Part shown: positions 16,475 through 25,621 of the stretch, one piece after another
Layout: each line of letters opens with the position of its first letter
How positions within the stretch are numbered: the stretch's first letter is position 1
Notes under the pieces: model-generated
What the model was told of the DNA's origin: nothing
What the model saw: the letters and a program-made list of their open reading frames with translations, nothing else
The model's database searches: none
Assembly (NCBI RefSeq): GCF_003236175.1
Contig: NZ_QKTW01000025.1
Location: 85,606-149,605, forward strand
Source of the DNA: Taibaiella soli
GTDB taxonomy: Bacteria; Bacteroidota; Bacteroidia; Chitinophagales; Chitinophagaceae
Direction of reading: 5' to 3'
Length of the DNA: 64,000 bases
Translations under genes and position numbers: made by a program

Positions 16475-18366
16475 AACACATAATTATTGTTATTGTACTG
16501 TACGACGTCTGGCGCCTGCACATAATTGGATGGATAACGGAACCGGATATTAGAATTGAGCGTCACCCGAAACTCTTTCTGACCATAGGCCGTTCGCGGA
16601 AAATACATTGCTTTGAGCTCTACTGTACCGAAAATCAGGTTTTGGTTGTTGGTTCTGATGCCACCACCAAAACCTGTATAAATATCGGATTTACCGATCG
16701 GCTGTTGCTCAGGTGTCATCATCACTGCATTTCCGTAGACAAATGGCGCCATACGGAACCCAAGCACTCTATAATTAGTAAATAAAACCAGCTCTGTATA
16801 AACATTAATCCGGCGGTCACCCATTACGGAATCCGGCCCCCAGTCGTTCAAACCGTATTGATTATTGATGCGCAGCGGCGCATTGGTCACACGATTATAC
16901 ATACGGGTATAGCTAAAACGGAAGTACTGACGCATTTTCAGACGGTCGAATTCGAACAGTCTGCTGAAAATACTGCCACCCAATAAAAGAATAGCATCCT
17001 GAGAGGCGCCCTGGTTGTAATAGCCGCCGCCCTGTGCAAAAAACTGATAAAATTCCCCTGCTCCCGACGCGATATACCGGTTGGCATTGACGCCCAGATA
17101 GGGCCGCTCCAGATTGAGCTGTTTCGTCCAGCCTGCAGTTCCGGTAACACTATAACCGTACGGTAAATCTTCCGTTGTTCCGAAACCATAGATGTACTGT
17201 GTTTTATAGAAGTCTTGCCGGAAGAAGGTTACACTGCCCAAAACGGCCTTTTTGCTGTTATAAATAGGATCATAACTATCACCGATCTGAAAAGGAGGTT
17301 TTTCATAGTGAATATTATAATAGCGCGTCGCAATGAAAATGCGATTACGTGCCGAAATTGGCGTCTGACCATGCGGCAGCAATTTGGAACCGATGTTATA
17401 ACCTAACCAGCCGTCGTAAATATTGTAAGCATAATCGTAGAAAATACTGTCGGGTTTATGATACACATTCACCGACTGATTATGACTTACCAAAAGTCCA
17501 CCTGCGAAATGAGAGTATGGAGAAACCAACGGCCTGTCTAACTGGAAATAATAGGCATCTTCTTGTTCGCGCCCATCGATCCGCCCATTATTGATCTGTG
17601 AATATGCAATCGTCGCATTGATAAAAGTCCGGGCGATGCTCTGTTTCCGGTACAAAGCTTCAAAGCCCACAGCCGGATTTCTGTTCTGAGCCCATAAAGT
17701 AGAAAACTGAAGACGTTGCCCCATTCCTAAAAAATTCGCATCAGCGCCGGTTGCTTTTACGTTCTGAACACCACTCGCATCGATACTACCGGTTATGGTA
17801 AAAAGATCTTTCGAAACAACAATCAGATCTACTGAATCGCGGTGTCCTTTTACAGGCTTCAGCAAAATACGTACGTCCTGAATAAAGTCGAGCGTACGCA
17901 GATAGCGCTCATTATCGGCAATTTCATAGGGATTTACTTCTTCACCTTCTTTGATGAACATATTGTCCCGGATTACCCAATCGCGGGTATTCACGTGAAG
18001 ATGGTTGTATATTTTTGTACCTGCTGTGACGAGAAAACTAGTAGTATCCGAAAGTTTTTTCTCAAAACCCAATTGCGCAATAATGATATGTCGGACATAG
18101 CGCCCTGCATACCGGTAATAAGCTTCTTCACTTTTGGCCAGAAGCAGTTTGGATTCATCGATTGTATCGCCGGGATTGCGCGAAATGGAGTTCATCGCCT
18201 GGTGAAAAATATCATTGATATTGATCAGGCTTCGTTTCGATTGATGGTCTAATGTATCATTTTGACGGCGCGCCGATGTATCATTCTGAGCATTTGACCT
18301 CACTGCAGCACACAGCAGTAGCAGCAGCCAAATTCCCAATCGTAATATTTTCCGAGGCAATCGCAA
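16471..18366 (-). CDS. BamA/Omp85-like outer-membrane beta-barrel protein
   Basis: A 631-residue protein with TTG start, signal peptide (IWLLLLLCAAVRSNAQ, cut near residue 27), a periplasmic segment resembling a POTRA domain (GEEVNPYEIADNERYLRTL... followed by DSVDLIVVSKDLFTITGS), and a long beta-barrel of alternating aromatic strands ending in Phe (NNNYVF), the usual barrel signal for Bam insertion. The barrel resembles surface-antigen (D15) proteins of Bacteroidota. The function is unknown; a translocation or lipid-transfer role is only family-based inference. No ATG is available in frame upstream of the signal peptide. Confidence 0.8.
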   Translation of the reverse strand: MRLPRKILRLGIWLLLLLCAAVRSNAQNDTSARRQNDTLDHQSKRSLININDIFHQAMNSISRNPGDTIDESKLLLAKSEEAYYRYAGRYVRHIIIAQLGFEKKLSDTTSFLVTAGTKIYNHLHVNTRDWVIRDNMFIKEGEEVNPYEIADNERYLRTLDFIQDVRILLKPVKGHRDSVDLIVVSKDLFTITGSIDASGVQNVKATGADANFLGMGQRLQFSTLWAQNRNPAVGFEALYRKQSIARTFINATIAYSQINNGRIDGREQEDAYYFQLDRPLVSPYSHFAGGLLVSHNQSVNVYHKPDSIFYDYAYNIYDGWLGYNIGSKLLPHGQTPISARNRIFIATRYYNIHYEKPPFQIGDSYDPIYNSKKAVLGSVTFFRQDFYKTQYIYGFGTTEDLPYGYSVTGTAGWTKQLNLERPYLGVNANRYIASGAGEFYQFFAQGGGYYNQGASQDAILLLGGSIFSRLFEFDRLKMRQYFRFSYTRMYNRVTNAPLRINNQYGLNDWGPDSVMGDRRINVYTELVLFTNYRVLGFRMAPFVYGNAVMMTPEQQPIGKSDIYTGFGGGIRTNNQNLIFGTVELKAMYFPRTAYGQKEFRVTLNSNIRFRYPSNYVQAPDVVQYNNNNYVF

Positions 18367-18490
18367 GTTTGTGAATGGTTATCAGAATTTTCCAGAAAAG
18401 TACTATAAAAAAGATGCCAGACATTTACCGTGGATGTCTGATGTTCTGATGTCTGATTTTGATTATGGTCAAAAAATCAGCGACGAAAAA

Positions 18491-19099
18491 TCAGCGATCA
18501 GATTTATACTTATCATTCAGCCGCTCTTCAGATTTACATTTCTGCACGGTTTTTGCAATCCGGTCGGCACGTGTGGTGGCCTGTTTGGCGGATGCAATCC
18601 ATTCTACATATTCTTTGCGATAACCGGCTGTCAACTGATCAAAAAACGCGACGGCTTTTTTTTCCTTGCTGAATGCAATTTTCAGATCTTCCGGCACTTC
18701 AACAATCTTCTCTTTCACCGTCCGCTTAAATCCTTTAGCATTGATCGCGGCTGATTCTCTGATATAAGTTGTCAACAGCTTTTCATTGATTTCTGAAACA
18801 TCCGTGAATTTTATGGAACGACTAAACTCGTTATCTACACAATGATTGAATAATCCGTTGGGATCCTTCATCTCCGAACCATTAAAAAACGTAAGCTTCG
18901 CATGTTTTTTGAAACCACTGTAACCAACCGTCAGCCCATCAGAATAGTAATTCGGTCCCCATTTCCAGTCTTCTATGATGCCTGGCACTGCTGCCAAAAT
19001 GATGGACCGTAATTTCTCACAGATCAATCTTGCAAATTCAGGTAGTCCGTTTATATAAGCCGTAATTTCTGCTGAAGCGTTTGGTGCCGTTTTCGCCAT
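18491..19099 (-). CDS. DUF1801 / YdeI-OmdA domain protein
   Basis: A 202-residue cytosolic protein counted from ATG 19099 (the frame is open to 19138). The N-terminal DUF1801 domain shows the EDWKWGPNYYSDG pattern and GFKKHAKLTFFNG. The C-terminal part matches the YdeI/OmdA helical region, with VPEDLKIAFSKEKKAVAFFDQLTAGYRKEYVEWI. These proteins are common and their biochemical role is not established; OmdA-type members are linked to stress or peptide resistance. Standalone gene on the minus strand. Confidence 0.85.
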   Translation of the reverse strand: MAKTAPNASAEITAYINGLPEFARLICEKLRSIILAAVPGIIEDWKWGPNYYSDGLTVGYSGFKKHAKLTFFNGSEMKDPNGLFNHCVDNEFSRSIKFTDVSEINEKLLTTYIRESAAINAKGFKRTVKEKIVEVPEDLKIAFSKEKKAVAFFDQLTAGYRKEYVEWIASAKQATTRADRIAKTVQKCKSEERLNDKYKSDR

Positions 19100-19313
19100 A
19101 ATGTAGTAGTTCCGTCCTTTCACACTAATATACAACAAATGAGCGGCTTCTGATTGAAAAGGCTTTTCGCCTGCGTGGAAAAAATTATTTAAAAATTAAC
19201 CCAACTAATGAATCGTTGTTTAAAGTCTTAAAAGGAAATGCGCTCTTATGCGTACCTAAAAAAACAAAACAAAACCATTTTCATCATTCACCCGATTCAA
19301 TCATCTTTTCTGT

Positions 19314-21500
19314 ATGAAGAAACTTTTCCTCTATCTGCTGTGCCTCGGCGGCTCAGTGGTAGCGCATGCCAGCCATATTACCGGCGCAACCCTCAGTTAT
19401 GAGTATACCGGTACGGGCAACATCTATCGACTTCACCTGAGATTAGCACATGAGTGTTCGCCAAACAGCTCGACTCCCTACCCAACGGAGTATATCAATC
19501 TCCGTTCGACAAGCCTGGGAATCACAAATCAAGTTAAAGCGCTCAATGTTACATCTGTTGACACACTGGATAAAAAATACATTTTCTGTCCGTCTGTGAG
19601 CAGTTCTTGCTTAAGTACATCGTACACTTACGGAGGTATCTCGGTCTACAACTATGTAGACACAGTCGTATTGCCATCTGCTCCGGATTGGTATATGGGC
19701 TGGACCGAAGGCACCAGAAACGCAGGCATTGTAAATCTGGCTAATGCCGGTTCGCAAAATATTTACCTGGAGGCTTTCCTAAATAATAGTACAGCTATTA
19801 ACAGCAACCCTTATACGCCAAGCCCGCTTCCCGTATACCTCGCTACAAATGTGCTGAATACTATGCCATATCCCGCTGCGGATGCGGATGGAGACAGCCT
19901 TCATTATGACTTTATTACACCAATGGATGCTCAGGGTTCTCTGCTAAGCTATGCGTCCAGCTATTCGCTTGCACAACCTTTTGGCAGCGGCAGTATGACT
20001 CAGGTAGATCAAATTGCACAAACTTTAAAGCTGAAATCAAATCTTGTAGGCCGTTTTGACGTGGCCATGCGGATTAATGAATACCGCAACGGACAATTGG
20101 TTGGCTATAGCAGCAGCGACTGGTGCACATTAATCACACCTAATACTGTTGCTACGACTGTGCCGATGCCACTTCCTGGCACCAATTTTTCTGTAAATAC
20201 CTGCCCTGGGCAGCCCAATTCGGTAAGCATCACCTTCCATGACTCTACCGCAACCGATTCTGTTTTTGTGGATGTAACACCGCCAACAATGCCAGGATGG
20301 ACATTCACTTCTTCAACAGCTTCTGCGATGGGAACCGCAACCACAACTATTACCTGGACAACGCCATCATCAGCTAGTCCGGCAGCGCTGCCATCATTTT
20401 TCATCGACCTGAGAGCACACGATCTTGCATGTTCCTACATGGGCGCGGCAAGTTATCCGTTAATGGTGCATCTTACACAATGTACCGCAGACTCAGTATG
20501 GGCCGGTGATGCCAATGCAGATTACACCGTAAACATGTATGATCCTTTGGCAATTGCCGTTGCTTACGGACAGACAGGCTCTATACGTCCTTGGGCCTCT
20601 AACAGCTGGATTGCACAATATGCACCGAACTGGACTAACTTCTTTGCTTTTGGTCCGAATATGAAACATGCAGACTGTAATGGTGACGGTACAGTAAACA
20701 GCGCCGACCTTACTGTTGTAACTACGAACTACGGACAAGTACATCTTCGTCCAGGCGCCAGCCAGCAAAGAACCACCGGTGTTCCTGATCTCTATTTTGA
20801 TCTGACTGGTATTTCATTAATGCCGGGTCAAACAGTGAGTGTTCCAGTGAAACTGGGTTCTTCAGCTATTAACGCAACGAATGTTTATGGTCTGGCAGCA
20901 TCTGTAAAAATCAGCGGCATTACACTTAGTGCGGCACCCGTGATCACTTACAATACAAGCTGGCTGGGCACTTCAAGCAATACGCTTTCATTTACCAAGG
21001 CAATCAATAATAATCAAACAGATTGGGCTTACGCTCGCACCGATCATCAGAATATCACTGGTGAGGGTACCATTGCCTATCTGAACTTCACGGTACCTGC
21101 AAATGCAACAGTTGGCCAAGCTGTCGTTTTTGAATTTGACAACAGCAAACTGATCGATAATGCGGGTAATGCTATTCTTGCTTATAATGCACTCAGCGAT
21201 ACAGCACATGTTTCACCATTAAGCGTAAATACCGTTCATGGAGCTGTTCAAGCGGCAACAGTGGTGCCGAATCCGGTGAAAAACGAAGCAACATTACAGT
21301 TGTCTGTTGCCCGCCAACAAGACCTGAATATCAAAATCATCAATACACTTGGTCAAACTATGTGGCAACAAAATGCTACGGTTTCCGGTACACAAAATAT
21401 AGCAATGCCTACCGGCAATTTGGCTGCAGGTCTTTACATGATTGTGATCAAAGATGAAATGTCTGCTTCACCTTCTGTGATTCGATTTGTGAAAGAATAA
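19314..21500 (+). CDS. Secreted T9SS cargo with dockerin-like repeats and cohesin-like domain
   Basis: A 728-residue protein with a signal peptide (cut near residue 19, VVAHA-SH). The order is: N-terminal 390 residues of beta-rich, Ig-like character; a dockerin-type pair of calcium-loop segments (GDANADYTVNMYDPLAIAV and CNGDGTVNSADLTVV) at about 392-480; a cohesin-like beta-domain at about 490-640 (MPGQTVSVPVKLG... TIAYLNFTVPANATVGQ); and a T9SS type A sorting domain from about 655 (VVPNPVKNEATLQLS... LAAGLYMIVI). It is probably exported to or anchored on the cell surface. No enzymatic domain is visible. It ends at a 50-bp perfect palindrome. Confidence 0.85.
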   Translation: MKKLFLYLLCLGGSVVAHASHITGATLSYEYTGTGNIYRLHLRLAHECSPNSSTPYPTEYINLRSTSLGITNQVKALNVTSVDTLDKKYIFCPSVSSSCLSTSYTYGGISVYNYVDTVVLPSAPDWYMGWTEGTRNAGIVNLANAGSQNIYLEAFLNNSTAINSNPYTPSPLPVYLATNVLNTMPYPAADADGDSLHYDFITPMDAQGSLLSYASSYSLAQPFGSGSMTQVDQIAQTLKLKSNLVGRFDVAMRINEYRNGQLVGYSSSDWCTLITPNTVATTVPMPLPGTNFSVNTCPGQPNSVSITFHDSTATDSVFVDVTPPTMPGWTFTSSTASAMGTATTTITWTTPSSASPAALPSFFIDLRAHDLACSYMGAASYPLMVHLTQCTADSVWAGDANADYTVNMYDPLAIAVAYGQTGSIRPWASNSWIAQYAPNWTNFFAFGPNMKHADCNGDGTVNSADLTVVTTNYGQVHLRPGASQQRTTGVPDLYFDLTGISLMPGQTVSVPVKLGSSAINATNVYGLAASVKISGITLSAAPVITYNTSWLGTSSNTLSFTKAINNNQTDWAYARTDHQNITGEGTIAYLNFTVPANATVGQAVVFEFDNSKLIDNAGNAILAYNALSDTAHVSPLSVNTVHGAVQAATVVPNPVKNEATLQLSVARQQDLNIKIINTLGQTMWQQNATVSGTQNIAMPTGNLAAGLYMIVIKDEMSASPSVIRFVKE

Positions 21501-21513
21501 AAAGACTGTTGGT

Positions 21514-21563
21514 TATATAAAAAGTAAAAGCCTTCCCGCGGGAAGGCTTTTACTTTTTATATA
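21514..21563. terminator. Perfect 50-bp palindrome, bidirectional terminator
   Basis: The arms 21514-21538 and 21539-21563 are exact reverse complements, with no unpaired spacer: a CCTTCCCG/CGGGAAGG core flanked by AAAGTAAAAG/CTTTTACTTT and AT-rich ends. Being A-rich on one side and T-rich on the other, it can terminate both the + strand T9SS gene and the leftward antitoxin-like gene. Confidence 0.85.
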
Positions 21564-21577
21564 GCGTGAGTATTATT

Positions 21578-22042
21578 TTATTGCAATAAATTGCGATAGT
21601 CGTATTTTTTATACTCCTTTAGTTTCTTCTTTTCCTTCTTTAACTCAAATAATTCATTTTTGATCTCAACCCGCAACCAGTATTCAGGATCAATATGAGA
21701 AAATTCACTGAGCTTTAAAACCATGTCTGCACTTAATCTACGTTCCCCAGTCAAATATTTATGAAGATTGCTATCCTGCATTTCAAATAACATTGCAAGA
21801 CTTTTTTGAGTTACGTTCAGCGCATTCAAATACATTTTTACAAAATCCGAGATCATTATCTTTTGATTGGAATCATCATTTTCAATGTAATCCTCAATAC
21901 GATATTTTATCGCCAATAATTCATTCTTCAATTTTCGACGGGCGGTTTGTTTCTGAGAATGCTGGCCAATAAATTCTTTCAAATCTGCTGCCTTCTCCTC
22001 GTTCCATATTGACGTTGCCAGAACTTCTTTATTCTTTTTCAT
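21578..22042 (-). CDS. HigA-like XRE-family helix-turn-helix protein (antitoxin-like)
   Basis: A 154-residue protein. The central region (about residues 62-122) is an HTH_3/HigA domain: ALNVTQKSLAMLFEMQDSNLHKYLTGERRLSADMVLKLSEFSHIDPEYWLRV. Helices flank both sides, with a Lys-rich tail. It starts 8 bp after the stop of the GNAT-like gene and is clearly in the same transcript. The toxin-then-antitoxin order is as in HigBA systems. It probably binds the partner and represses its own promoter, which is inference from family. Confidence 0.85.
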   Translation of the reverse strand: MKKNKEVLATSIWNEEKAADLKEFIGQHSQKQTARRKLKNELLAIKYRIEDYIENDDSNQKIMISDFVKMYLNALNVTQKSLAMLFEMQDSNLHKYLTGERRLSADMVLKLSEFSHIDPEYWLRVEIKNELFELKKEKKKLKEYKKYDYRNLLQ

Positions 22043-22050
22043 ACCGTTTG

Positions 22051-22557
22051 CTATTTTAAAAAAGCTTCGATTAATTTTTCACCGGTTTCCGGAGGAATAA
22101 CCATTGTTGTCTTACCAAATTTCAATGCCCCGTATTTAATACTATACGTCGCCATTAATTTAATTTCATCTTCCTTTTTTATCTCTAGAACATCAAAAGC
22201 CAGCCAACCCTTATAATCTCCTTCCCCATGAATAAAACTAAGACGACATGCATAGGCGATGAGACAACCTGCGACTCTATCAAATTTTTTATTTTCCCCT
22301 TGATTATGATGTGCCACTTCAACATACGCCATATACGGCTCTGTCTTTCCTCGCATTTTAAAACTTAAACAACCTTCCACTATTCCTGACGTCTCTTCAC
22401 ATACTAGAATATAGGTCTTAAGCCGTTCCACTTTGGTATTCTTTTTAAAATCAAACCGCCAACCGTCCGAAAATGAGGGAAGCTCGCTTTCTCTCCCAAC
22501 CTCAATTTTGGCTATTACAATCTCATCGTCGATAACCCTAACAATCCTTACCTGCAT
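22051..22557 (-). CDS. GNAT-fold acetyltransferase-like protein, candidate toxin
   Basis: A 168-residue protein from ATG 22557 (the frame is open to 22620, but the extra residues are encoded by AT-rich DNA that looks like promoter). The middle shows a GNAT-like acetyl-CoA region: YVEVAHHNQGENKKFDRVAG followed by LIAYACRLSF and, after a turn, GWLAFDVL. The C-terminal KYGALKFG...MVIPPETGEKLIEAF fits the final GNAT strands. Paired with the XRE protein directly downstream, it looks like a GNAT toxin-antitoxin module, for which GNAT toxins that acetylate aminoacyl-tRNA are known precedents. Substrate and toxicity are inference. Confidence 0.75.
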   Translation of the reverse strand: MQVRIVRVIDDEIVIAKIEVGRESELPSFSDGWRFDFKKNTKVERLKTYILVCEETSGIVEGCLSFKMRGKTEPYMAYVEVAHHNQGENKKFDRVAGCLIAYACRLSFIHGEGDYKGWLAFDVLEIKKEDEIKLMATYSIKYGALKFGKTTMVIPPETGEKLIEAFLK

Positions 22558-22666
22558 GAAAAAATTATCCCAACGCAATTTACGAAAATTATATAAATTG
22601 TATAAACCCTGCAACATCACGGCAAGCTTAAATACAAACCCCTACGTCTTAAATACCAGTAAAAGC

Positions 22667-22695
22667 AAGGCCGGCATTAAAAAATTGCCGGCCTT
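22667..22695 (-). terminator. Terminator between the 22726-23709 gene and the GNAT gene
   Basis: Perfect 10-bp stem AAGGCCGGCA / TGCCGGCCTT with a 9-nt A-rich loop. It ends leftward transcription of the secreted-protein gene; the + strand side also carries a T-run. Confidence 0.8.
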
Positions 22696-22725
22696 TTTTC
22701 TGGATTGGTGAGGGGTATATGATCT

Positions 22726-23709
22726 TTAATGTACCGCTGTGTATTGAATCTCTACACCGGAAACTGTCATGTCTCCCGTGTAGGTTTCACCATTGGAAAC
22801 TGAGCTCCCTCTGGTGAATGTAAAGTGCCACACTGGATTACTTTTGAAGGCATCCGCAGTTGTCACACCAGAACCGAAATACCATTCATTATAAGTAGTG
22901 CTGTAATGCGATGTCCAGGTTTGTGATTTACCGAGTGTAGTATAACTGCCAGCAGCCGGATAAGTCGTTACACCGGCATCTTCGGTAGCCCAATAATCGT
23001 AAGAATCCCAGCCAGTCGCCGCATTGTTACTATTGGTATTGGTAATATTACCGCCGGCATTAAGACGCCAGTTGACCGCAGCACCGCTGGTAGCAGACGG
23101 TATGGCAAAATAAATCGTAATCGTAAATGCCGTGGTAGAATCCCAGTCACGCGGACGAGGAATTACGAAACCCGCTTTTTCGGTGCTGTTTTTCCAGTTG
23201 AGTCCCCAGGCATTTGGATAAATATTGCCTGACCCATTGATACGGCCAAATGCACCCGCGGGTATATAAATAGAGCGTTTCAACACTTTGTCCTGCACGC
23301 CTGCTAAACCTGAAGCATTACCCGCCTGCAGCGCATAAGGAACACTCAGCAATTGTGCGGTTCCCATATCGGTGTAAGTTGTACCACCGCCAGGATCCAT
23401 TTCCACCTTGATGTATTTATTGCCGCTGCCCCATGTCACCGCACCCATAGTGCCGGTAACTGCAGTGCCTCCGCCAATCTGCACATTAAACAAACCAAAT
23501 TGATTGGTAGTGGTAGCCTGCGTTTCCACATATTGGGCCGTACCACTCGTCGATCCGTCAATAATACTCAACCGCAGACTGACACTTTGATTGGCCATCG
23601 CCTGGCCATTTGTATTGCGCGCCACACCCTGGTAATTGAACAACATTGGCTGCGCCTGAACTAGTACCGCGCAAAGCAGGGCCGCTAACAGAGAGGATAT
23701 ATATTTCAT
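22726..23709 (-). CDS. Secreted protein of unknown function
   Basis: A 327-residue protein with a signal peptide (SLLAALLCAVLVQAQ, cut near residue 19). The N-terminal part (FNYQGVARNTNGQAMANQSVSLRLSIIDG... GLFNVQIGGGTAVTG... AQLLSVPYALQAG) is a pattern widespread among Bacteroidota secreted proteins and tail-like surface proteins. The C-terminal half is Trp/Tyr/Thr-rich beta structure without a recognised family. No T9SS domain is visible. It is followed leftward by a strong hairpin. Upstream lies another secreted T9SS-type protein on the same strand. Confidence 0.75.
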   Translation of the reverse strand: MKYISSLLAALLCAVLVQAQPMLFNYQGVARNTNGQAMANQSVSLRLSIIDGSTSGTAQYVETQATTTNQFGLFNVQIGGGTAVTGTMGAVTWGSGNKYIKVEMDPGGGTTYTDMGTAQLLSVPYALQAGNASGLAGVQDKVLKRSIYIPAGAFGRINGSGNIYPNAWGLNWKNSTEKAGFVIPRPRDWDSTTAFTITIYFAIPSATSGAAVNWRLNAGGNITNTNSNNAATGWDSYDYWATEDAGVTTYPAAGSYTTLGKSQTWTSHYSTTYNEWYFGSGVTTADAFKSNPVWHFTFTRGSSVSNGETYTGDMTVSGVEIQYTAVH

Positions 23710-23807
23710 GATTTTTATTTTTTCGTGAACGGTTCTCTAAAAATGATCACAGACAGTTTTCAACGGACGATGCCATATCTACTGCGCTTTCTTTGGGATA
23801 AAGCGAG

Positions 23808-24320
23808 CTATTTAATCTTTTGGATTTTATATGATGCCGCGCCTTTTTGTTCTCTGCCTTCGTATGATAATTGCAACATGTAATTACCCATTGCAAGATT
23901 CGCTACTGGCACTTCCGCTTTCTGTATGCCACCGCCGACTTTGGCCTCCTGTACCAACAATACTTTGCCAGCTACATCAGTCAATACCATTTTCAATTTA
24001 CCGGCGTCAGGAAAATTTGACTGCACAATTACAAAAGCATCAGCCGGATTAGGATACAACTGTACATGGCTGGTGATCATTTGCTGAGATGCAACGTTGG
24101 TGGGCGTTTCTGCCGGTTGCAAAAATCCTTGTGTAATAACAATACCTGAATTAGACACCGTAGCCACAGCGGTCATTTCTCCAACCGACCATTCTACATC
24201 GTTGCCCGAGACAGTAGCACTGCCGCTTGCCGCATTTAAAACCGTGGGTTGAATACTCTGGGCGCGCGCAACAGGAATGGCCGCAAATCCCAGAAGAAAT
24301 AGTAAGGCTTCTTTTCTCAA
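23808..24320 (-). CDS. Small secreted T9SS type A sorting-domain protein
   Basis: A 170-residue protein: signal peptide (LLFLLGFAAIPVARAQ), a short beta segment with VEWSVGEMTAVATV and GIVITQGFLQP common in Bacteroidota exported proteins, then a T9SS type A C-terminal domain (VQLYPNPADAFVIVQSNF... MVLTDVAGKVLLVQ... LAMGNYMLQLSYEG). Most of the protein is the sorting domain, leaving a passenger of only about 60 residues. Same strand as the 22726-23709 gene, separated by about 100 bp. Confidence 0.8.
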   Translation of the reverse strand: MRKEALLFLLGFAAIPVARAQSIQPTVLNAASGSATVSGNDVEWSVGEMTAVATVSNSGIVITQGFLQPAETPTNVASQQMITSHVQLYPNPADAFVIVQSNFPDAGKLKMVLTDVAGKVLLVQEAKVGGGIQKAEVPVANLAMGNYMLQLSYEGREQKGAASYKIQKIK

Positions 24321-24661
24321 TGGTTCGCTTTTTAAAAATGAAACAATAGATGAGGGCTGTTGTGGATAGTTTTGGAGTAGGTTCTGTAGCTTCTTACGTA
24401 TGGGCTTCTTCTCTGCTGTAAAACTACCTTCTTATCAACTCATAGTAAATTATTTTACTATTTACATTTAATAAGTCGAAATTCAGGGCTATTACACTTT
24501 ACATCACAATTGAAATTGACAGTCAAAACATTACAACCTTAGCCAGAAAAGCTATTTAAGATCTCGTATCAACTAACTCTATGATTATCTTTCGATAAAC
24601 TATCAGTCATTCTTTTCCGTACGCCTATCTTAGCTTCCATTTTCACCGTAAATATTGCGAC
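24321..24661. other. Intergenic region between divergent genes
   Basis: No gene seen. It contains a perfect 18-bp palindrome TAGTAAA-TTAT-TTTACTA at 24443-24460, a possible operator for either divergent gene. Otherwise it is AT-rich without a clear exact -7 element. Confidence 0.4.
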
Positions 24662-25621
24662 ATGCTGGATGTATTTATTATTGGCGCGGGACCCATCGGA
24701 TTAGCTTGCGGGATTGCTGCCATCAAGGCAGAATTGAGCTACAAGATCGTTGACAAGGGTTGCCTGGTAAATAGTCTGTATCACTATCCCACTAACATGA
24801 CTTTTTTCTCTACCGCAGAGAAACTGGAAATCGGCGAGGTGCCGTTTGTTTGCAATAAACCTAAACCAGGTCGCGATGAAGCGCTGGAGTATTATCGCCG
24901 GGTTGCCTTACATTATAAACTGGATCTGCATTTATTTGAACAAGTACAGCAAATCGATACTGAAAATGACGTTTATACTATTCGTACCGACAAAAACATT
25001 TATCAGGCCAAGAACATCATCATTGCTACCGGCTTTTACGACCGTCCGGTACTGCTAAACATCAAAGGTGAAGAATTACCAAAGCTGGCGCATTATTATG
25101 ATGATCCCCATTACTATTCTTTTAGTAAAGTCATCGTAATTGGTTCGCAAAACTCCGCGATCGATGCAGCGCTGGAATGCTGGCGTAAGGGCGCCGAAGT
25201 AACCATGGTCATCCGCCAGCCGGAAATTGGGCAACGTGTGAAATACTGGGTAAAACCCGATATTGAAAATCGCATCAAGGAAGGAAGTATCAAAGCTTAT
25301 TTCAGCAGCTCACTGGTAGAAATCAGGGAGAAAGAAGCAGATATTCAAACGCCGGAAGGACTCATCACGATTCCCAATGATTTTGTACTGGCAATGACCG
25401 GCTACAAACCTGATTTGCGTTTCCTCGAGCAAACAGGCATTCAACTTTCTGCTGATGAAAAACTATTGCCATTTTATAATCCTGAAACCATGGAAACAAA
25501 TCGCAAGGGTATTTATCTAGCAGGTGTGATTTGTGGTGGCATGGATACGCACAGCTGGTTTATAGAAAACTCAAGAATACACGCTCAATTAATAGCAGAA
25601 AGCATAAAGCTTAACGCCTAA
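24662..25621 (+). CDS. ypdA: YpdA-family FAD/NAD(P)-dependent disulfide reductase
   Basis: A 319-residue flavoprotein. The N-terminal dinucleotide motif is GAGPIGLACG and the second one is VIGSQNSAIDAALECW, with a third conserved segment GIYLAGVICGGMDT near the end. Thioredoxin-reductase fold but without the CxxC active-site pair, as in YpdA, the NADPH:bacillithiol-disulfide reductase. The segment YHYPTNMTFFSTAEKLEIG is characteristic of YpdA. Bacillithiol use by the host is inferred. The gene ends inside the left arm of a large inverted repeat shared with the convergent dioxygenase gene. Confidence 0.9.
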   Translation: MLDVFIIGAGPIGLACGIAAIKAELSYKIVDKGCLVNSLYHYPTNMTFFSTAEKLEIGEVPFVCNKPKPGRDEALEYYRRVALHYKLDLHLFEQVQQIDTENDVYTIRTDKNIYQAKNIIIATGFYDRPVLLNIKGEELPKLAHYYDDPHYYSFSKVIVIGSQNSAIDAALECWRKGAEVTMVIRQPEIGQRVKYWVKPDIENRIKEGSIKAYFSSSLVEIREKEADIQTPEGLITIPNDFVLAMTGYKPDLRFLEQTGIQLSADEKLLPFYNPETMETNRKGIYLAGVICGGMDTHSWFIENSRIHAQLIAESIKLNA

